Assembly: GCF_000737325.1 (NCBI RefSeq)
Contig: NZ_CP011125.1
Coordinates: forward strand, 10,263,336 to 10,327,335
Direction of reading: 5' to 3'
Source: Sandaracinus amylolyticus
Lineage (GTDB): Bacteria; Myxococcota_A; Polyangia; Polyangiales; Sandaracinaceae
Length of the DNA stretch: 64,000 nucleotides
Shown here: one piece after another, positions 25,866-34,679 of the stretch
How positions within the stretch are numbered: position 1 is the stretch's first letter
Layout: every line of letters starts with the position of its first letter
Made by a program: the position numbers and the translations under genes
Notes under the pieces: model-generated
Databases searched by the model: none
What the model was told of the DNA's origin: nothing
What the model saw: only the letters and a program-made list of their open reading frames with translations

Positions 25866-27875
25866 ATGACGAGCCCTGGAGCCAGTTCGAACCGCGCCTC
25901 GGGCACCCTCAGTGGGGAAGAGACGCGAGCCTACACGCTGCAGGCGATCCCTCCTCAGCCGTTCGGCAAGTACACGCTGATCGGCAAGCTCGGGCACGGC
26001 GGCATGGCGGAGGTCCTTCTCGCCGTCATGGCGGGCAAGGGCGGCTTCCGGAAGCTCGTGGTGCTCAAGCGGCTGCACCAGCAGCTCGAGGCCGAGCCCG
26101 GCTTCATCGACATGTTCCTCGACGAGGCGCGCCTCGCGGCGCAGCTCGATCACCCGCACTGCGTGCAGACGCTCGAGGTGGGCGAGGCCTCCGGCCATCA
26201 CTTCCTCGCGATGGAGTACCTCGACGGCCAGGGCCTCGAGCGCCTCCTCCGATCGAGCGCGCAGATGGGCACGATGCTGCCGGTGCCGCTCGCGGCGCGC
26301 ATGATCGCCGACGCGCTCGACGGGCTCGGCTACGCGCACGACCTCACGAGCTACGAAGGCCGCGCGCTCGGCGTCGTGCACCGCGACGTCAGCCCGCAGA
26401 ACATCTACGTCACGTACAACGGCGTGGTGAAGCTGCTCGACTTCGGCATCGCGAAGGCCGAGTCGAACGTCGTCGAGACGCGCACCGGCGTGGTGAAGGG
26501 CAAGTACGCGTACATCGCGCCCGAGCAGGCCCTCACGAACAACGTCGATCAGCGCGCGGACCTCTGGAGCATGGGTGTCGTGCTCTGGGAGGCGCTGACG
26601 TCGCGACGTCTCTTCAAGAGCGTCAACGAGCTCGCGACGCTGCAGGAGACGCTGCAGGGCGAGATCCGACTGCCCAGCATCCACAATCCGGCGGTGCCGC
26701 CGGAGCTCGACGCGATCGTGATGCGCGCGCTGCAGCGCGACGTGTCGGCGCGCTACCAGAGCGCGAAGGAGTTCCGCACCGACCTCGAGCGCTGGCTCGC
26801 GTCGCAGCCGAACGCGCCGACGCGCGCGACGATCGCGCAGCTGATGCAGACGCGCTTCGAGGAAGTGCAGAAGGCGCACAAGGAGAAGCTCGCGGCGTGC
26901 CTCGCGTCGCTCGAGGTCGGGGCGAGCTCGATCCAGCGCCTCGTCGATCCGAGCTCGCCGGGGACGGCGATGCCCGACGCCGGAATCTCGGGTCAGTTCG
27001 CGCACATGACGCCCTCGACGGCGTCGCGCGTGGTGTCGACCGGATCGAGCGTGACGCCGACGCCGTCGCCCTACGGCGCGTCGGGTCAGTACACGCCGTC
27101 GGGTCAGTACACGCCGTCGGGTCAGTACACGCCGTCGGGTCAGTACACGCCGTCGGGTCAGTACACGCCGTCGGCGCCTTCGCAGCACGGCACGTTCGCG
27201 CAGCCCGGCGCGGTCACGCACCCGGGGACGGCGGAGCCGCGCGAGCAGAAGCGCCGCGCGCTCGGATGGCAGCTCGTGGTCGTCGCCGCGGTGGCGTTGC
27301 TCGCGGTCGCGGTGGCCATCGTGATCCCGCGCGGAGCCGACGAGGCCGCGCCCACCGCGTCGACCGGTGCGGTCGCGGTGCCGCCGGTCGCGACGCCGAC
27401 ACAGCCGACCCCGCCGGCGCCCGATCCGATCGTGCCCGTCACGGCCGACCCGATCGCGGTCGCTCCCGACGCGCCGCCCGCCGACCCGCCGCCGGCGGAT
27501 CCGGAGGTCGCCGCCGACGAGCCCACGCGCGCCGCGACCGGCAGCCGCGGTGGATCGCGTCGCCCCCGCGGCGGGCGCGGCACCGAGACCGCGACGACCA
27601 CGACGACGAGCACCGGCACGACCGGCGCGACCCCGACGACGACCCCGACGCCCGCGGCGACCGGCGAGGACGGTTTTCTGTCGCTCGTGACCTCGCCGTG
27701 GACGACGGTGTCGCTCAACGGTCGCGACCTCGGGACCACGCCGCTGGTGCGCGTGCGACTCCCGGCGGGACGTCACGTGCTGCGCCTCGTGAACGACGAA
27801 GCCGGGATCACCGAGACCTACGAGGTCGACATCCGGGCGGGTGAGACCACGACGCGGAGGTTGGGCCTGCGATGA
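25866..27875 (+). CDS. Serine/threonine protein kinase with transmembrane helix and PEGA-like C-terminal domain
   Basis: The 669-residue protein (ATG chosen; GTG 25851 is an alternative) has a complete Hanks-type kinase at about residues 35-310: glycine loop GKLGHGGMAEV, K68, catalytic HRDVSPQN (D174), DFG (192-194) and APE. A low-complexity linker with five GQYTPS repeats follows, then one membrane helix near residue 470 (LVVVAAVALLAVAVAIVI) and a Pro/Ala/Thr-rich stalk. The last 70 residues resemble a PEGA domain (VSLNGRDLGTTPLVRVRLPA). The kinase faces the cytoplasm and the PEGA end the periplasm. It overlaps the binding-lipoprotein gene by 4 bases, suggesting a coupled sensing unit. Confidence 0.9.
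   Translation: MTSPGASSNRASGTLSGEETRAYTLQAIPPQPFGKYTLIGKLGHGGMAEVLLAVMAGKGGFRKLVVLKRLHQQLEAEPGFIDMFLDEARLAAQLDHPHCVQTLEVGEASGHHFLAMEYLDGQGLERLLRSSAQMGTMLPVPLAARMIADALDGLGYAHDLTSYEGRALGVVHRDVSPQNIYVTYNGVVKLLDFGIAKAESNVVETRTGVVKGKYAYIAPEQALTNNVDQRADLWSMGVVLWEALTSRRLFKSVNELATLQETLQGEIRLPSIHNPAVPPELDAIVMRALQRDVSARYQSAKEFRTDLERWLASQPNAPTRATIAQLMQTRFEEVQKAHKEKLAACLASLEVGASSIQRLVDPSSPGTAMPDAGISGQFAHMTPSTASRVVSTGSSVTPTPSPYGASGQYTPSGQYTPSGQYTPSGQYTPSGQYTPSAPSQHGTFAQPGAVTHPGTAEPREQKRRALGWQLVVVAAVALLAVAVAIVIPRGADEAAPTASTGAVAVPPVATPTQPTPPAPDPIVPVTADPIAVAPDAPPADPPPADPEVAADEPTRAATGSRGGSRRPRGGRGTETATTTTTSTGTTGATPTTTPTPAATGEDGFLSLVTSPWTTVSLNGRDLGTTPLVRVRLPAGRHVLRLVNDEAGITETYEVDIRAGETTTRRLGLR
27081..27170 (+). 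repeat. Five perfect 18-base tandem repeats inside the kinase gene
   Basis: TCGGGTCAGTACACGCCG is repeated five times without a mismatch and encodes SGQYTP units in the linker between kinase domain and membrane helix. Perfect identity at the DNA level suggests recent expansion and possible copy-number variation. Confidence 0.95.
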
Positions 27876-29134
27876 ACGCGAGATCGCTGGTGGTGTTCGC
27901 CACGCTCTTGCTCGCGCTCCTCGGATGCGCCCCCGAACGAACGCTTCCGACCGACGACACCGCGACGGTGCGCATCGGCATGATCGCCCCGCTCTCGGGC
28001 GAGCTCGGCGCCGACGGGCCCGACTGGCGCGACTCCGCGCGCCTCGCGGTGCGCGAAGTGAACTCCGCGGGCGGCGTGCTCCCGGGACGACGCGTCGAGC
28101 TGATCATCGCGGACGGCGAGAGCCGCTCCGACATCGGGGTCGCGGTCGCGCAGGACATGATCGACGACGGCGTGGTCGCGATCATCGGCGACTCCGCGTC
28201 GAGCGCGACGATCGCGGTCTACGAGGTGACGCGTCCCGCGGGCGTGCTCCTCGCGAGCGGCCTCTCGACGTCTCCTCTGCTCACCGAGATCAACGGCGCG
28301 CTCGAGCCCGCGCAGCGCTTCTTCCTGCGCACCGTGCCGCCCGACGATCGCCAGGCCCCGGCGCTCGCCGAGGCGATGTACTCCCAGGGCTGCCGCAACG
28401 TGAGCGTGCTCTTCGCGGACAACGACTACGGTCGCCCGTTCTACGAGCGGACGTCGATGCGCTTCACCGCGCTCGGCGGCATGGTCACGCCCGCGGCCGG
28501 CGTCCCGTACACGGAGGAGCTCAGCTCGTACCGCGACGAGGTGATGGCGATCGCGTCGGCGCAGCCGCCGCCCGACTGCGTCGCGCTGATCGGCTATCCC
28601 GCGTCGGCCGGCATCATCATGCGTGACTGGGACTCGCTCTCGACGAAGCCCGAGGTCACGTGGTTCGGCACCGACGGCGTGCGCCAGCCGGGCTTCGCGA
28701 CCGAGGTCGGCAACACCGCGCTGATCGACGACTTCTACGGCACGGCGCCGGTCACCGACCCCGAGACGCCGGCGTACAACCGGTTCCACGATCAGTTCTT
28801 CGCGACGTTCGGCAACGATCCCGTCGCGTTCTCCTCGACCGTCTACGACGCGGCCGCGCTCGTGCTGCTCGCGATCGCGAAGGCGGGCACCGCCGACGAT
28901 CCGAACGCGATCCGCGACGCGGTGTTCCAGCTCAACGATGCCTCGGGCGTGGTCGTGCAGGCGGGACGCCTCGCGGAGGGCCTGCGCCTGATCCGCGAGG
29001 GGCGCCCGATCAACTACGAAGGCGCGGCCGGGCCCTCCGACATCGATGCGTTCGGAGACGCCGAGCTCGCGTACGAGCTGTGGCGCTTCGAGGCGGACGG
29101 GGAGACCTTCGAGCGCGTGCGGATCCTCGAATGA
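27872..29134 (+). CDS. LivJ-like ABC-type substrate-binding lipoprotein
   Basis: The 420-residue protein has a signal peptide and lipobox LLGC (C19). A type I periplasmic-binding fold follows: VRIGMIAPLSGELGADGPD, LAVREVNSAGGVLPGRRV, VVAIIGDSASSATIAV, and GCRNVSVLFADNDYGRPF. It belongs to the branched-chain amino-acid/amide-binding (LivJ/LivK) group. No ABC permease or ATPase gene is nearby. Instead it is translationally coupled (ATGA) to the Ser/Thr kinase upstream and to a small lipoprotein downstream. It may therefore present a ligand to the kinase rather than to a transporter; that is inference from gene order. Confidence 0.87.
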   Translation: MNARSLVVFATLLLALLGCAPERTLPTDDTATVRIGMIAPLSGELGADGPDWRDSARLAVREVNSAGGVLPGRRVELIIADGESRSDIGVAVAQDMIDDGVVAIIGDSASSATIAVYEVTRPAGVLLASGLSTSPLLTEINGALEPAQRFFLRTVPPDDRQAPALAEAMYSQGCRNVSVLFADNDYGRPFYERTSMRFTALGGMVTPAAGVPYTEELSSYRDEVMAIASAQPPPDCVALIGYPASAGIIMRDWDSLSTKPEVTWFGTDGVRQPGFATEVGNTALIDDFYGTAPVTDPETPAYNRFHDQFFATFGNDPVAFSSTVYDAAALVLLAIAKAGTADDPNAIRDAVFQLNDASGVVVQAGRLAEGLRLIREGRPINYEGAAGPSDIDAFGDAELAYELWRFEADGETFERVRILE

Positions 29135-29631
29135 GCGGTAAGACGGCGGCTTCTCCGATGACACGACGATCTCTCCTCCTCGCGTCGCTCCTGCTCGGTG
29201 CGTGCGCGCCCTCGCCGGTGACGGTCGACGTGAATTTCCCGACGACCGAGGCGTTCATGCGCAGCGAGCAGGCGCGCGTCCTCGTGTTCCCGCTCGAGAG
29301 CACGACCGAGCAGCTCGGCGCGTGCCCGCAGCTGCTCGACGAGCTGCCGACGCAGTCGTTCTCGATCGAGCCGGTCTACGACTCCGACCTGAGGAGCGTG
29401 TGCGCGATCCGCGGCGGCATGTCGCTGCCGGAATTCGGCGAGGGCCCGCACGCGTACGTCGTCGAGATCTTCAGCGCGGGCAACCGCCGCATCCTTCAGG
29501 GCTGCAGCATCGGCGAGATCTACGTCGACGGGCCCGACGTGCAGGTGCAGCTGCATCCCACGATGGACTTCGACGCGGCGACCGCCGCACCGGGCACGCC
29601 CGAGTCGTACTGCGCGGCGGGAGGAACGTGA
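29131..29631 (+). CDS. Small lipoprotein of unknown family
   Basis: The 166-residue protein starts at an ATG overlapping the previous stop (ATGA). The second in-frame ATG at 29158 would also give a signal peptide. The lipobox is LLGAC. The mature part is beta-rich with several cysteines (QLGACPQLLDELP, SVCAIRGG, LQGCSIGE, ESYCAAGG) that probably form disulfides. The family is not recognised. It sits in the middle of the kinase/binding-protein operon and its stop overlaps the next ATG by one base. Confidence 0.75.
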   Translation: MSGKTAASPMTRRSLLLASLLLGACAPSPVTVDVNFPTTEAFMRSEQARVLVFPLESTTEQLGACPQLLDELPTQSFSIEPVYDSDLRSVCAIRGGMSLPEFGEGPHAYVVEIFSAGNRRILQGCSIGEIYVDGPDVQVQLHPTMDFDAATAAPGTPESYCAAGGT

Positions 29632-30518
29632 TGCGCGCGAGCCAGCGAACGTTCGTCGCCGTCGCGCTGCTGATCGGCGTGGTGATCTCGGCGAGCAGCG
29701 CCGACGCGCAGCGCCGGCGTCGTGGGAGCGAGCCGGTCGATCCCCTCACCGCGGCCGAGCAGGCGTACACCGAGGTCGACTTCGAGCAGACGCTCGAGCA
29801 CGCGGGCGCCGCGCTCCAGGCGGGCGGTCACACGCCCGATCGACTGGTGCGCATCTACATGCTGCTCGGCGTGAGCGCGGCCGCGCTCGGTGATGCCGAG
29901 GGCGCGCGCGACTTCTTCCAGCGCATGCTCGCCGTCGATCCCGAGGCGCAGCTCGACGACACGGTGCCGCCGCGTCTTCGCGCGCCGTACCTCGAGGCGC
30001 GCGGCATCGTGAGCGCGCGTCCCGAGCAGCTCGGCGTCGAGGTCGGCATCGCGCGCGCGCAGAGCGCGATCCGCGTGGCGCTGATCGATCCGTTCCAGAT
30101 GGCGCGCACGGTGCGCGTGCACGCGCGCATCGAAGGCCAGGTGCAGTACACCGACGTCGAGGCCGAGGCCGAGGCCGAGGTGCTCGCGCCGCTCGACGGC
30201 GCCGCGAACGCGGATCGCATCGAGTACTGGGTCGAGGTGCTCGATCCGTACGGCAACCAGGTCGTGCTGGTGGGCAGCGAGTTCGAGCCGCGCACGGTCG
30301 GTCGTGTCGCCGCGGTCGCGGTGCCGGGCGGCGGCGGTGGTGGCGCGGGCGGCGGAGGCGCGCAGGAAGGCGGGGGAGGCTCGATCCTCGAGGACCCCCT
30401 CTTCTGGATCATCAGCGCGGGCGTGGTGTTGGTCGCGGGCGGCGTGGTCGCGGGCGTGCTGATCGATCAGTCGAGCCACGTGCCGGTGCAGACGGGCGTG
30501 TCCTTCGGCATTCCCTGA
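29631..30518 (+). CDS. Exported TPR-like protein with C-terminal membrane anchor
   Basis: The 295-residue protein has a signal peptide (VAVALLIGVVISASSADA). A helical region with TPR-like spacing follows at about residues 40-110 (AAEQAYTEVDFEQTLEHAG, LGDAEGARDFFQRMLAVDP), then a beta-rich domain and a Gly-rich hinge (GGGGGGAGGGG). One membrane helix (WIISAGVVLVAGGVVAGVL) lies near the end. A GGAGG site precedes the ATG, which overlaps the previous stop by one base. Similar proteins occur next to myxobacterial PEGA kinases. It is the last gene of that operon and may be an envelope scaffold; function is not known. Confidence 0.78.
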   Translation: MRASQRTFVAVALLIGVVISASSADAQRRRRGSEPVDPLTAAEQAYTEVDFEQTLEHAGAALQAGGHTPDRLVRIYMLLGVSAAALGDAEGARDFFQRMLAVDPEAQLDDTVPPRLRAPYLEARGIVSARPEQLGVEVGIARAQSAIRVALIDPFQMARTVRVHARIEGQVQYTDVEAEAEAEVLAPLDGAANADRIEYWVEVLDPYGNQVVLVGSEFEPRTVGRVAAVAVPGGGGGGAGGGGAQEGGGGSILEDPLFWIISAGVVLVAGGVVAGVLIDQSSHVPVQTGVSFGIP

Positions 30519-30599
30519 GCGCTGCCGGACGACAGGGCACGCGCGCCGGTGGACCCTTCCGGACCACCCGACTATGCTCCGCGCCTCGGTTTTTCCAGC

Positions 30600-33545
30600 A
30601 TGAGCGAGCGCGACGAGGAAGCGGGCAGCAGCTCGACGGGCGATGGCCCGAAGGGCCGCAAGTCGAGCCAGAAGACCGGCGCCGAGCCCGCGAAGCCCGC
30701 GTCGAGCGGCGGCGCGTCGCATCGCGTGCGCGGCGGCGCGATCTTCGGCGTGGGCATCATCGCGACGTTCGCGCTGATGGCGTTCCACGAGCAGGTGTCG
30801 CACGGCGCGCTCGTCGGGATGATCACGACGCTCGTCGCGACGCTCGGGCTGCTCGATCTGCTCGGGCTCTTCGCCCCTCGCAGCGAGCCAGGCGCGATCG
30901 CGTGGCGCGACACCGCGCTCTGGGCGCGCGCGGGCGAGCCGATCTTCCTCGCGCCGGTGATCACGGTGCCGCTCGCGATCGCCATCGCGGTGCTCGGCGC
31001 GATGGTCGGCGGCGTCGACGCGCTCCCGATCGTGATCGTCGCCGCGCTGGTGCCGCTCGCGCTCTCGGCGCTGCGTCGCCCGGCGATGCTCGTCTTCGTG
31101 CTCGGCGCCGCGATCGTGCTGCCGTTCCTCGGCGCGTACGGGCTCTGGGATCCCTGGGAGACGCACTACGGCGAGGTCGCCCGCGAGATCCTCGCGCGCG
31201 ACGACTGGATCAGCCTGTGGTGGGCCCAGGAGGACTGGTTCTGGTCGAAGCCGATCTTCATCTTCTGGATCGAGGCGCTCTCGATGAGCGCGCTCGGGGT
31301 CGACTTCCAGCCCGACGCGAACCCCGCGCACCCCGAGTGGGCGCTGCGCCTCCCGCACTTCCTGCTGACGATGGGCGCGCTGCTCGCGATCTACGCGGTC
31401 GTGGCGCGCGGGTTCGGTCGTCGCGCCGGTGTCGTCGCCGCGTTCGTGCTCGCGACGATGCCGTACTTCTTCTTCCTCGCGCACCAGGCGATCACCGACA
31501 TGCCCTTCGTCAGCACGATGACGATGGCGATGGGCATGCTGGGCCTCGCGATCGCGACGCCCGCCGATCGCGAGGTCACGCGCTATCGCCTCGGATCGCT
31601 CGAGGTCTCGGGACAGCACGCGCTGATCGGCGCGCTCGCGATGACGTGCATCCCGCAGATCATGCTGCTGATCACGCGCAACGTGACGCTCGTGACGGGC
31701 GGCTTCGCGTGGCACCGCGATCGCTTCATGTTCGGCTCCGCGGGCAACGCGGGGAACCCCGGCAACGCCGAGGCGCGCGAGGTCGCGCCCGCGTTCGACG
31801 GCATCCTCGCGCAGCCGTTCGTGCAGGGCCTGCTGTGGCTCGCGGGCTTCGCCGCGGTCGTGTGGCTCCTGCGGAACGAGCGCCGCGCGCGCTCGCTCCT
31901 GATGGTCGCGTTCTACTTCTTCTGCGCGCTCTCGTTCATGGCGAAGGGCATCCCCGGCTTCGCGCTGCCGGGCATGGTCGCGCTCTTCTGGCTCATCGCG
32001 ACGCGGCGCTGGGATCTGCTGCTCGAAGGGCAGCTGCGCGTCGCGGCCGGCATCCTCGTGGTCGCGACGGTGGGCCTTCCCTGGTACGTCGCGATGTACA
32101 TCCGGCACGGGCAGGGCTTCACCGATCGCCTGCTGGTGCACGATCACATCAACCGCCTCACGTCGGGCGTGCACGGCGACACCGGGAGCGCGGAGTACTT
32201 CCTCGAGCAGCTCGGCTACGGCTTGTTCCCGTGGGTCGCGCTCGCGCCGCTCGCGATCGCTGGATGGGTCGTGATCGCGGGTCGCACGCGCGAGAGCGAG
32301 CGAGCCCCCGCGACGGTGTCGGCGTCGACGCAGCGGGTCGCGGACGAGCTCGAGATGCCGCTGCAGCCGCCGGCTCCGACGACCGCACCGAAGGTCGCGA
32401 CGGGTCTCCTCGTCGACGCGCAGCTGCAGCGCGAGCTGCTCGCGTTCATCGGGCTCTGGGGCACGGGCGCGTTCGTGCTCTTCAGCGGGATGACCACGAA
32501 GTTCCACCACTACATCTTCCCGGCGGTACCCGCGGCGGGCGCGCTCGTCGGCATCGCGGTGGACGCGCTCTTCGGGCCGCGCAGCGATCTCGAGCGCTTC
32601 GACGCGAAGAAGATCGCGGGCACGGTGCTCGCGGCGGTCGCATCGCTGCCGATCGTGATCGGTGTCGCCGGGATGTGGGGCGACGTTCGCGGCGTGGTGC
32701 CCGAGGACGTGCCCGCGAACCGGATGCGCGACTGGGTGCTGCGTCATCCGTGGTTCGGCGAGCACACGATCCCGCTCGTGCTGCTCGGTGTCGCGCTCGC
32801 GGCGGCGGCGTGGTGGCTGCTGCGTGACGAGCCCCGTGATCGGATCGCGGAGGACGGCGAGACGCCGCGCTGGGCGCCCTCTGCGGCGACCGCCGGGCTC
32901 TTCGCGGCGCCGGCGATCCTCGCGATGGTGGGTCGCGATCTGTCGTGGGTCACGTCTGCGCGCCCGCACGGCTACGAGCGGCTCATCCACCTGTTCGTCT
33001 ACAACTACCAGCGCGCGTGGCCGGAGCACTTCGACTACCGGCCGATCCTCACCGGCTTCGCGATCACCGCGGGCGTGGTGATCGGCGTCGCGGCGCTGCC
33101 GATCGTGCGTCAGGTCGCGCTGCGCGCGTTCCTCGGGGTCGCGTTCTTCTTCGCGGTGTGGTGCCTCGACGTGTACCTGATCGACCTCTCGCCGCACTGG
33201 GGCCAGCGCGAGCTCGTTCGTGCGTACTACGAGCAGCGACGCAGCGCCGACGAGCCGCTGATCGCGTGGCAGATGAACTGGAAGGGCGAGAACTTCTACA
33301 CCGGCAACGCGGTGTACGCGTTCGTCGACCTCGACAACCGCCGGCTGAACGAGTGGGTGCGCGCGCATCCCGGACAGCGCGTGTACTTCGTCCTCGAGCA
33401 CCAGCGGCTCGCGAACCTGCGCAGCGTGCTGCGCGGCGCGACGATCGAGGAAGTCACCGACGAGCGGCTGGACAACAAGTTCGTGCTGGTGAGCGCGGAC
33501 CTGCCGGGCGCGGCGGGCCCGGTGCGCGATCGAGCGCGCGACTGA
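30600..33545 (+). CDS. GT39/ArnT-type membrane glycosyltransferase
   Basis: The 981-residue protein has a charged cytosolic N-terminus, then many hydrophobic segments (about a dozen). The first periplasmic loop carries the GT-C acidic motif, GLWDPWETHYGEVAREIL, with D184, E187 and E192. That block and the following loop with DDWISLWWAQEDWFWSKP match the PMT/ArnT superfamily. Such enzymes use a polyprenyl-phosphate sugar to glycosylate lipid or protein on the outer face of the inner membrane. It is longer than ArnT (about 550 residues), with extra helices and a soluble C-terminus containing WQMNWKGENFYTGN. Donor and acceptor are unknown. It is a single gene. Confidence 0.85.
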   Translation: MSERDEEAGSSSTGDGPKGRKSSQKTGAEPAKPASSGGASHRVRGGAIFGVGIIATFALMAFHEQVSHGALVGMITTLVATLGLLDLLGLFAPRSEPGAIAWRDTALWARAGEPIFLAPVITVPLAIAIAVLGAMVGGVDALPIVIVAALVPLALSALRRPAMLVFVLGAAIVLPFLGAYGLWDPWETHYGEVAREILARDDWISLWWAQEDWFWSKPIFIFWIEALSMSALGVDFQPDANPAHPEWALRLPHFLLTMGALLAIYAVVARGFGRRAGVVAAFVLATMPYFFFLAHQAITDMPFVSTMTMAMGMLGLAIATPADREVTRYRLGSLEVSGQHALIGALAMTCIPQIMLLITRNVTLVTGGFAWHRDRFMFGSAGNAGNPGNAEAREVAPAFDGILAQPFVQGLLWLAGFAAVVWLLRNERRARSLLMVAFYFFCALSFMAKGIPGFALPGMVALFWLIATRRWDLLLEGQLRVAAGILVVATVGLPWYVAMYIRHGQGFTDRLLVHDHINRLTSGVHGDTGSAEYFLEQLGYGLFPWVALAPLAIAGWVVIAGRTRESERAPATVSASTQRVADELEMPLQPPAPTTAPKVATGLLVDAQLQRELLAFIGLWGTGAFVLFSGMTTKFHHYIFPAVPAAGALVGIAVDALFGPRSDLERFDAKKIAGTVLAAVASLPIVIGVAGMWGDVRGVVPEDVPANRMRDWVLRHPWFGEHTIPLVLLGVALAAAAWWLLRDEPRDRIAEDGETPRWAPSAATAGLFAAPAILAMVGRDLSWVTSARPHGYERLIHLFVYNYQRAWPEHFDYRPILTGFAITAGVVIGVAALPIVRQVALRAFLGVAFFFAVWCLDVYLIDLSPHWGQRELVRAYYEQRRSADEPLIAWQMNWKGENFYTGNAVYAFVDLDNRRLNEWVRAHPGQRVYFVLEHQRLANLRSVLRGATIEEVTDERLDNKFVLVSADLPGAAGPVRDRARD

Positions 33546-33581
33546 GACGGGCTGACGAGTGATTCGCCGGCGCCGCCGGCT

Positions 33582-33587
33582 TACGCT
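33582..33587 (+). promoter_or_regulatory. -10-like hexamer of a probable leaderless promoter
   Basis: TACGCT ends exactly 6 bases before the ATG of the first DUF4419 gene at 33594, the same spacing as at 10579, 47882 and 55840. A short GCCGGC stem precedes it and may end the upstream transcript. Confidence 0.5.
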
Positions 33588-33593
33588 CTCGGC

Positions 33594-34658
33594 ATGTCGA
33601 TCACATTCTCGGTCAGCCGCGTCGAGCCCGCGGGCTCGCGTTTGCCGAGCTTCGATGCGCGCGGCGCGATCGAGCTGCTCCTCCGCGCACCGGTCGAGGC
33701 TTGGTGGACCCCTTCGTGGCCCGTCGTGCGCATGCTCGAGCGGCGTACGGTCTACGCCGACGGCCAGCGGCGCGACGAGCACGTCGCGCTCCATCCGTTC
33801 GTCGCGGCGGCGCACGCTGCGTTCGACGAGCATCGGCCGCTCGAGCTCTCGCCCGATGCCGTGTGGCTCTGCATCGCGCAGGGCTTCGCGACGCACGTGC
33901 AGACCCACGCGCGCGAGCTCCGCGCCGAGCTGGTCGCCCGCGAAGGGCGCGAGACGATCATCGTGCGGCGCGACGACTTCGTGCTCGGCTCGCCGCGGAA
34001 CCCCTGGCCCGACGTGTTCGCCGCGATGTCGGCGCAGGTCGCGGCGCGCACCGGCGAGCTCCACGCCCTCGTGGTGAGCGACTTCTCCACCACGGATCCC
34101 GTGTCGCGCGCGGCGAGCGAGATCACGCTCCTCGCCGCGATGCAGCCGTTCTTCGGCTATCAGGTGCACACGCGGTGCGGCATCCCCGCGATCACGCTGA
34201 CCGGTACGCCCGACGACTGGCGCGCGATCGAGCGTCGCGCGGCCGCGCTCTCACGCTTCGATCTGTCGTGGTGGACGGACGCGCTCGCGCCCGTGCTCGC
34301 GCATTTCACGCGCGCATCGCAGGGCGACGTCGACGTCGCGTTCTGGCAGTCGTTCTACAAGCTGAGCGACGGGTCGGGCGGTCCGCGCATCACCGGGTGG
34401 GTCAACGTGCTGCTCCCGTACCTCGTGGGTCGCGACGGAAGACCGGAGCGCAACGCTGCGCTTCGTGCGTGGCGTGACGGCCACGGTCCCACGACCGAGC
34501 GACTGCCGTCGGGGATCTGCTGCGTGCCGTTCCTCTGGAAGTACATGGGCAGCGAGTACCGCATGGAGTTCGTCGGTGGCCACGCCGCGGTCGGCCAGCA
34601 TCCCCACACCGGCTGCGTCCGGCCCGAGCTCGGATGGGCCGTGCGTCGCGCGCCGTGA
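33594..34658 (+). CDS. DUF4419-domain protein, copy A
   Basis: The 354-residue soluble protein matches DUF4419: HVALHPFVAAAHAAFDEHRP, LSPDAVWLCIAQGFATHVQ, a conserved RDDFVLGSP...NPWP, HALVVSDFSTTDPVSRAA, and GIPAITLTGTPDDWRAIERR. Function of the domain is not known; it is frequent in fungi and scattered in bacteria. The product is about 40 residues shorter than copy B because it lacks an insert near the C-terminus. The gene is monocistronic by spacing, followed 21 bases later by its paralogue. Confidence 0.85.
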   Translation: MSITFSVSRVEPAGSRLPSFDARGAIELLLRAPVEAWWTPSWPVVRMLERRTVYADGQRRDEHVALHPFVAAAHAAFDEHRPLELSPDAVWLCIAQGFATHVQTHARELRAELVAREGRETIIVRRDDFVLGSPRNPWPDVFAAMSAQVAARTGELHALVVSDFSTTDPVSRAASEITLLAAMQPFFGYQVHTRCGIPAITLTGTPDDWRAIERRAAALSRFDLSWWTDALAPVLAHFTRASQGDVDVAFWQSFYKLSDGSGGPRITGWVNVLLPYLVGRDGRPERNAALRAWRDGHGPTTERLPSGICCVPFLWKYMGSEYRMEFVGGHAAVGQHPHTGCVRPELGWAVRRAP

Positions 34659-34666
34659 TCGTCGCG

Positions 34667-34672
34667 TAGCAT
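34667..34672 (+). promoter_or_regulatory. -10-like hexamer between the DUF4419 copies
   Basis: TAGCAT ends 7 bases before the ATG at 34680. It suggests copy B has its own leaderless-type promoter in the 21-base gap rather than depending only on readthrough from copy A. Confidence 0.45.
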
Positions 34673-34679
34673 CGCCGGC

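Noticed and set aside
29520-34169. Open minus-strand frame of about 1549 residues opposite the TPR-like, GT39 and DUF4419 genes
   Set aside because: It is Arg/His/Glu-rich low-complexity sequence lying antisense to four well-supported genes. Long antisense frames are expected at this GC content.
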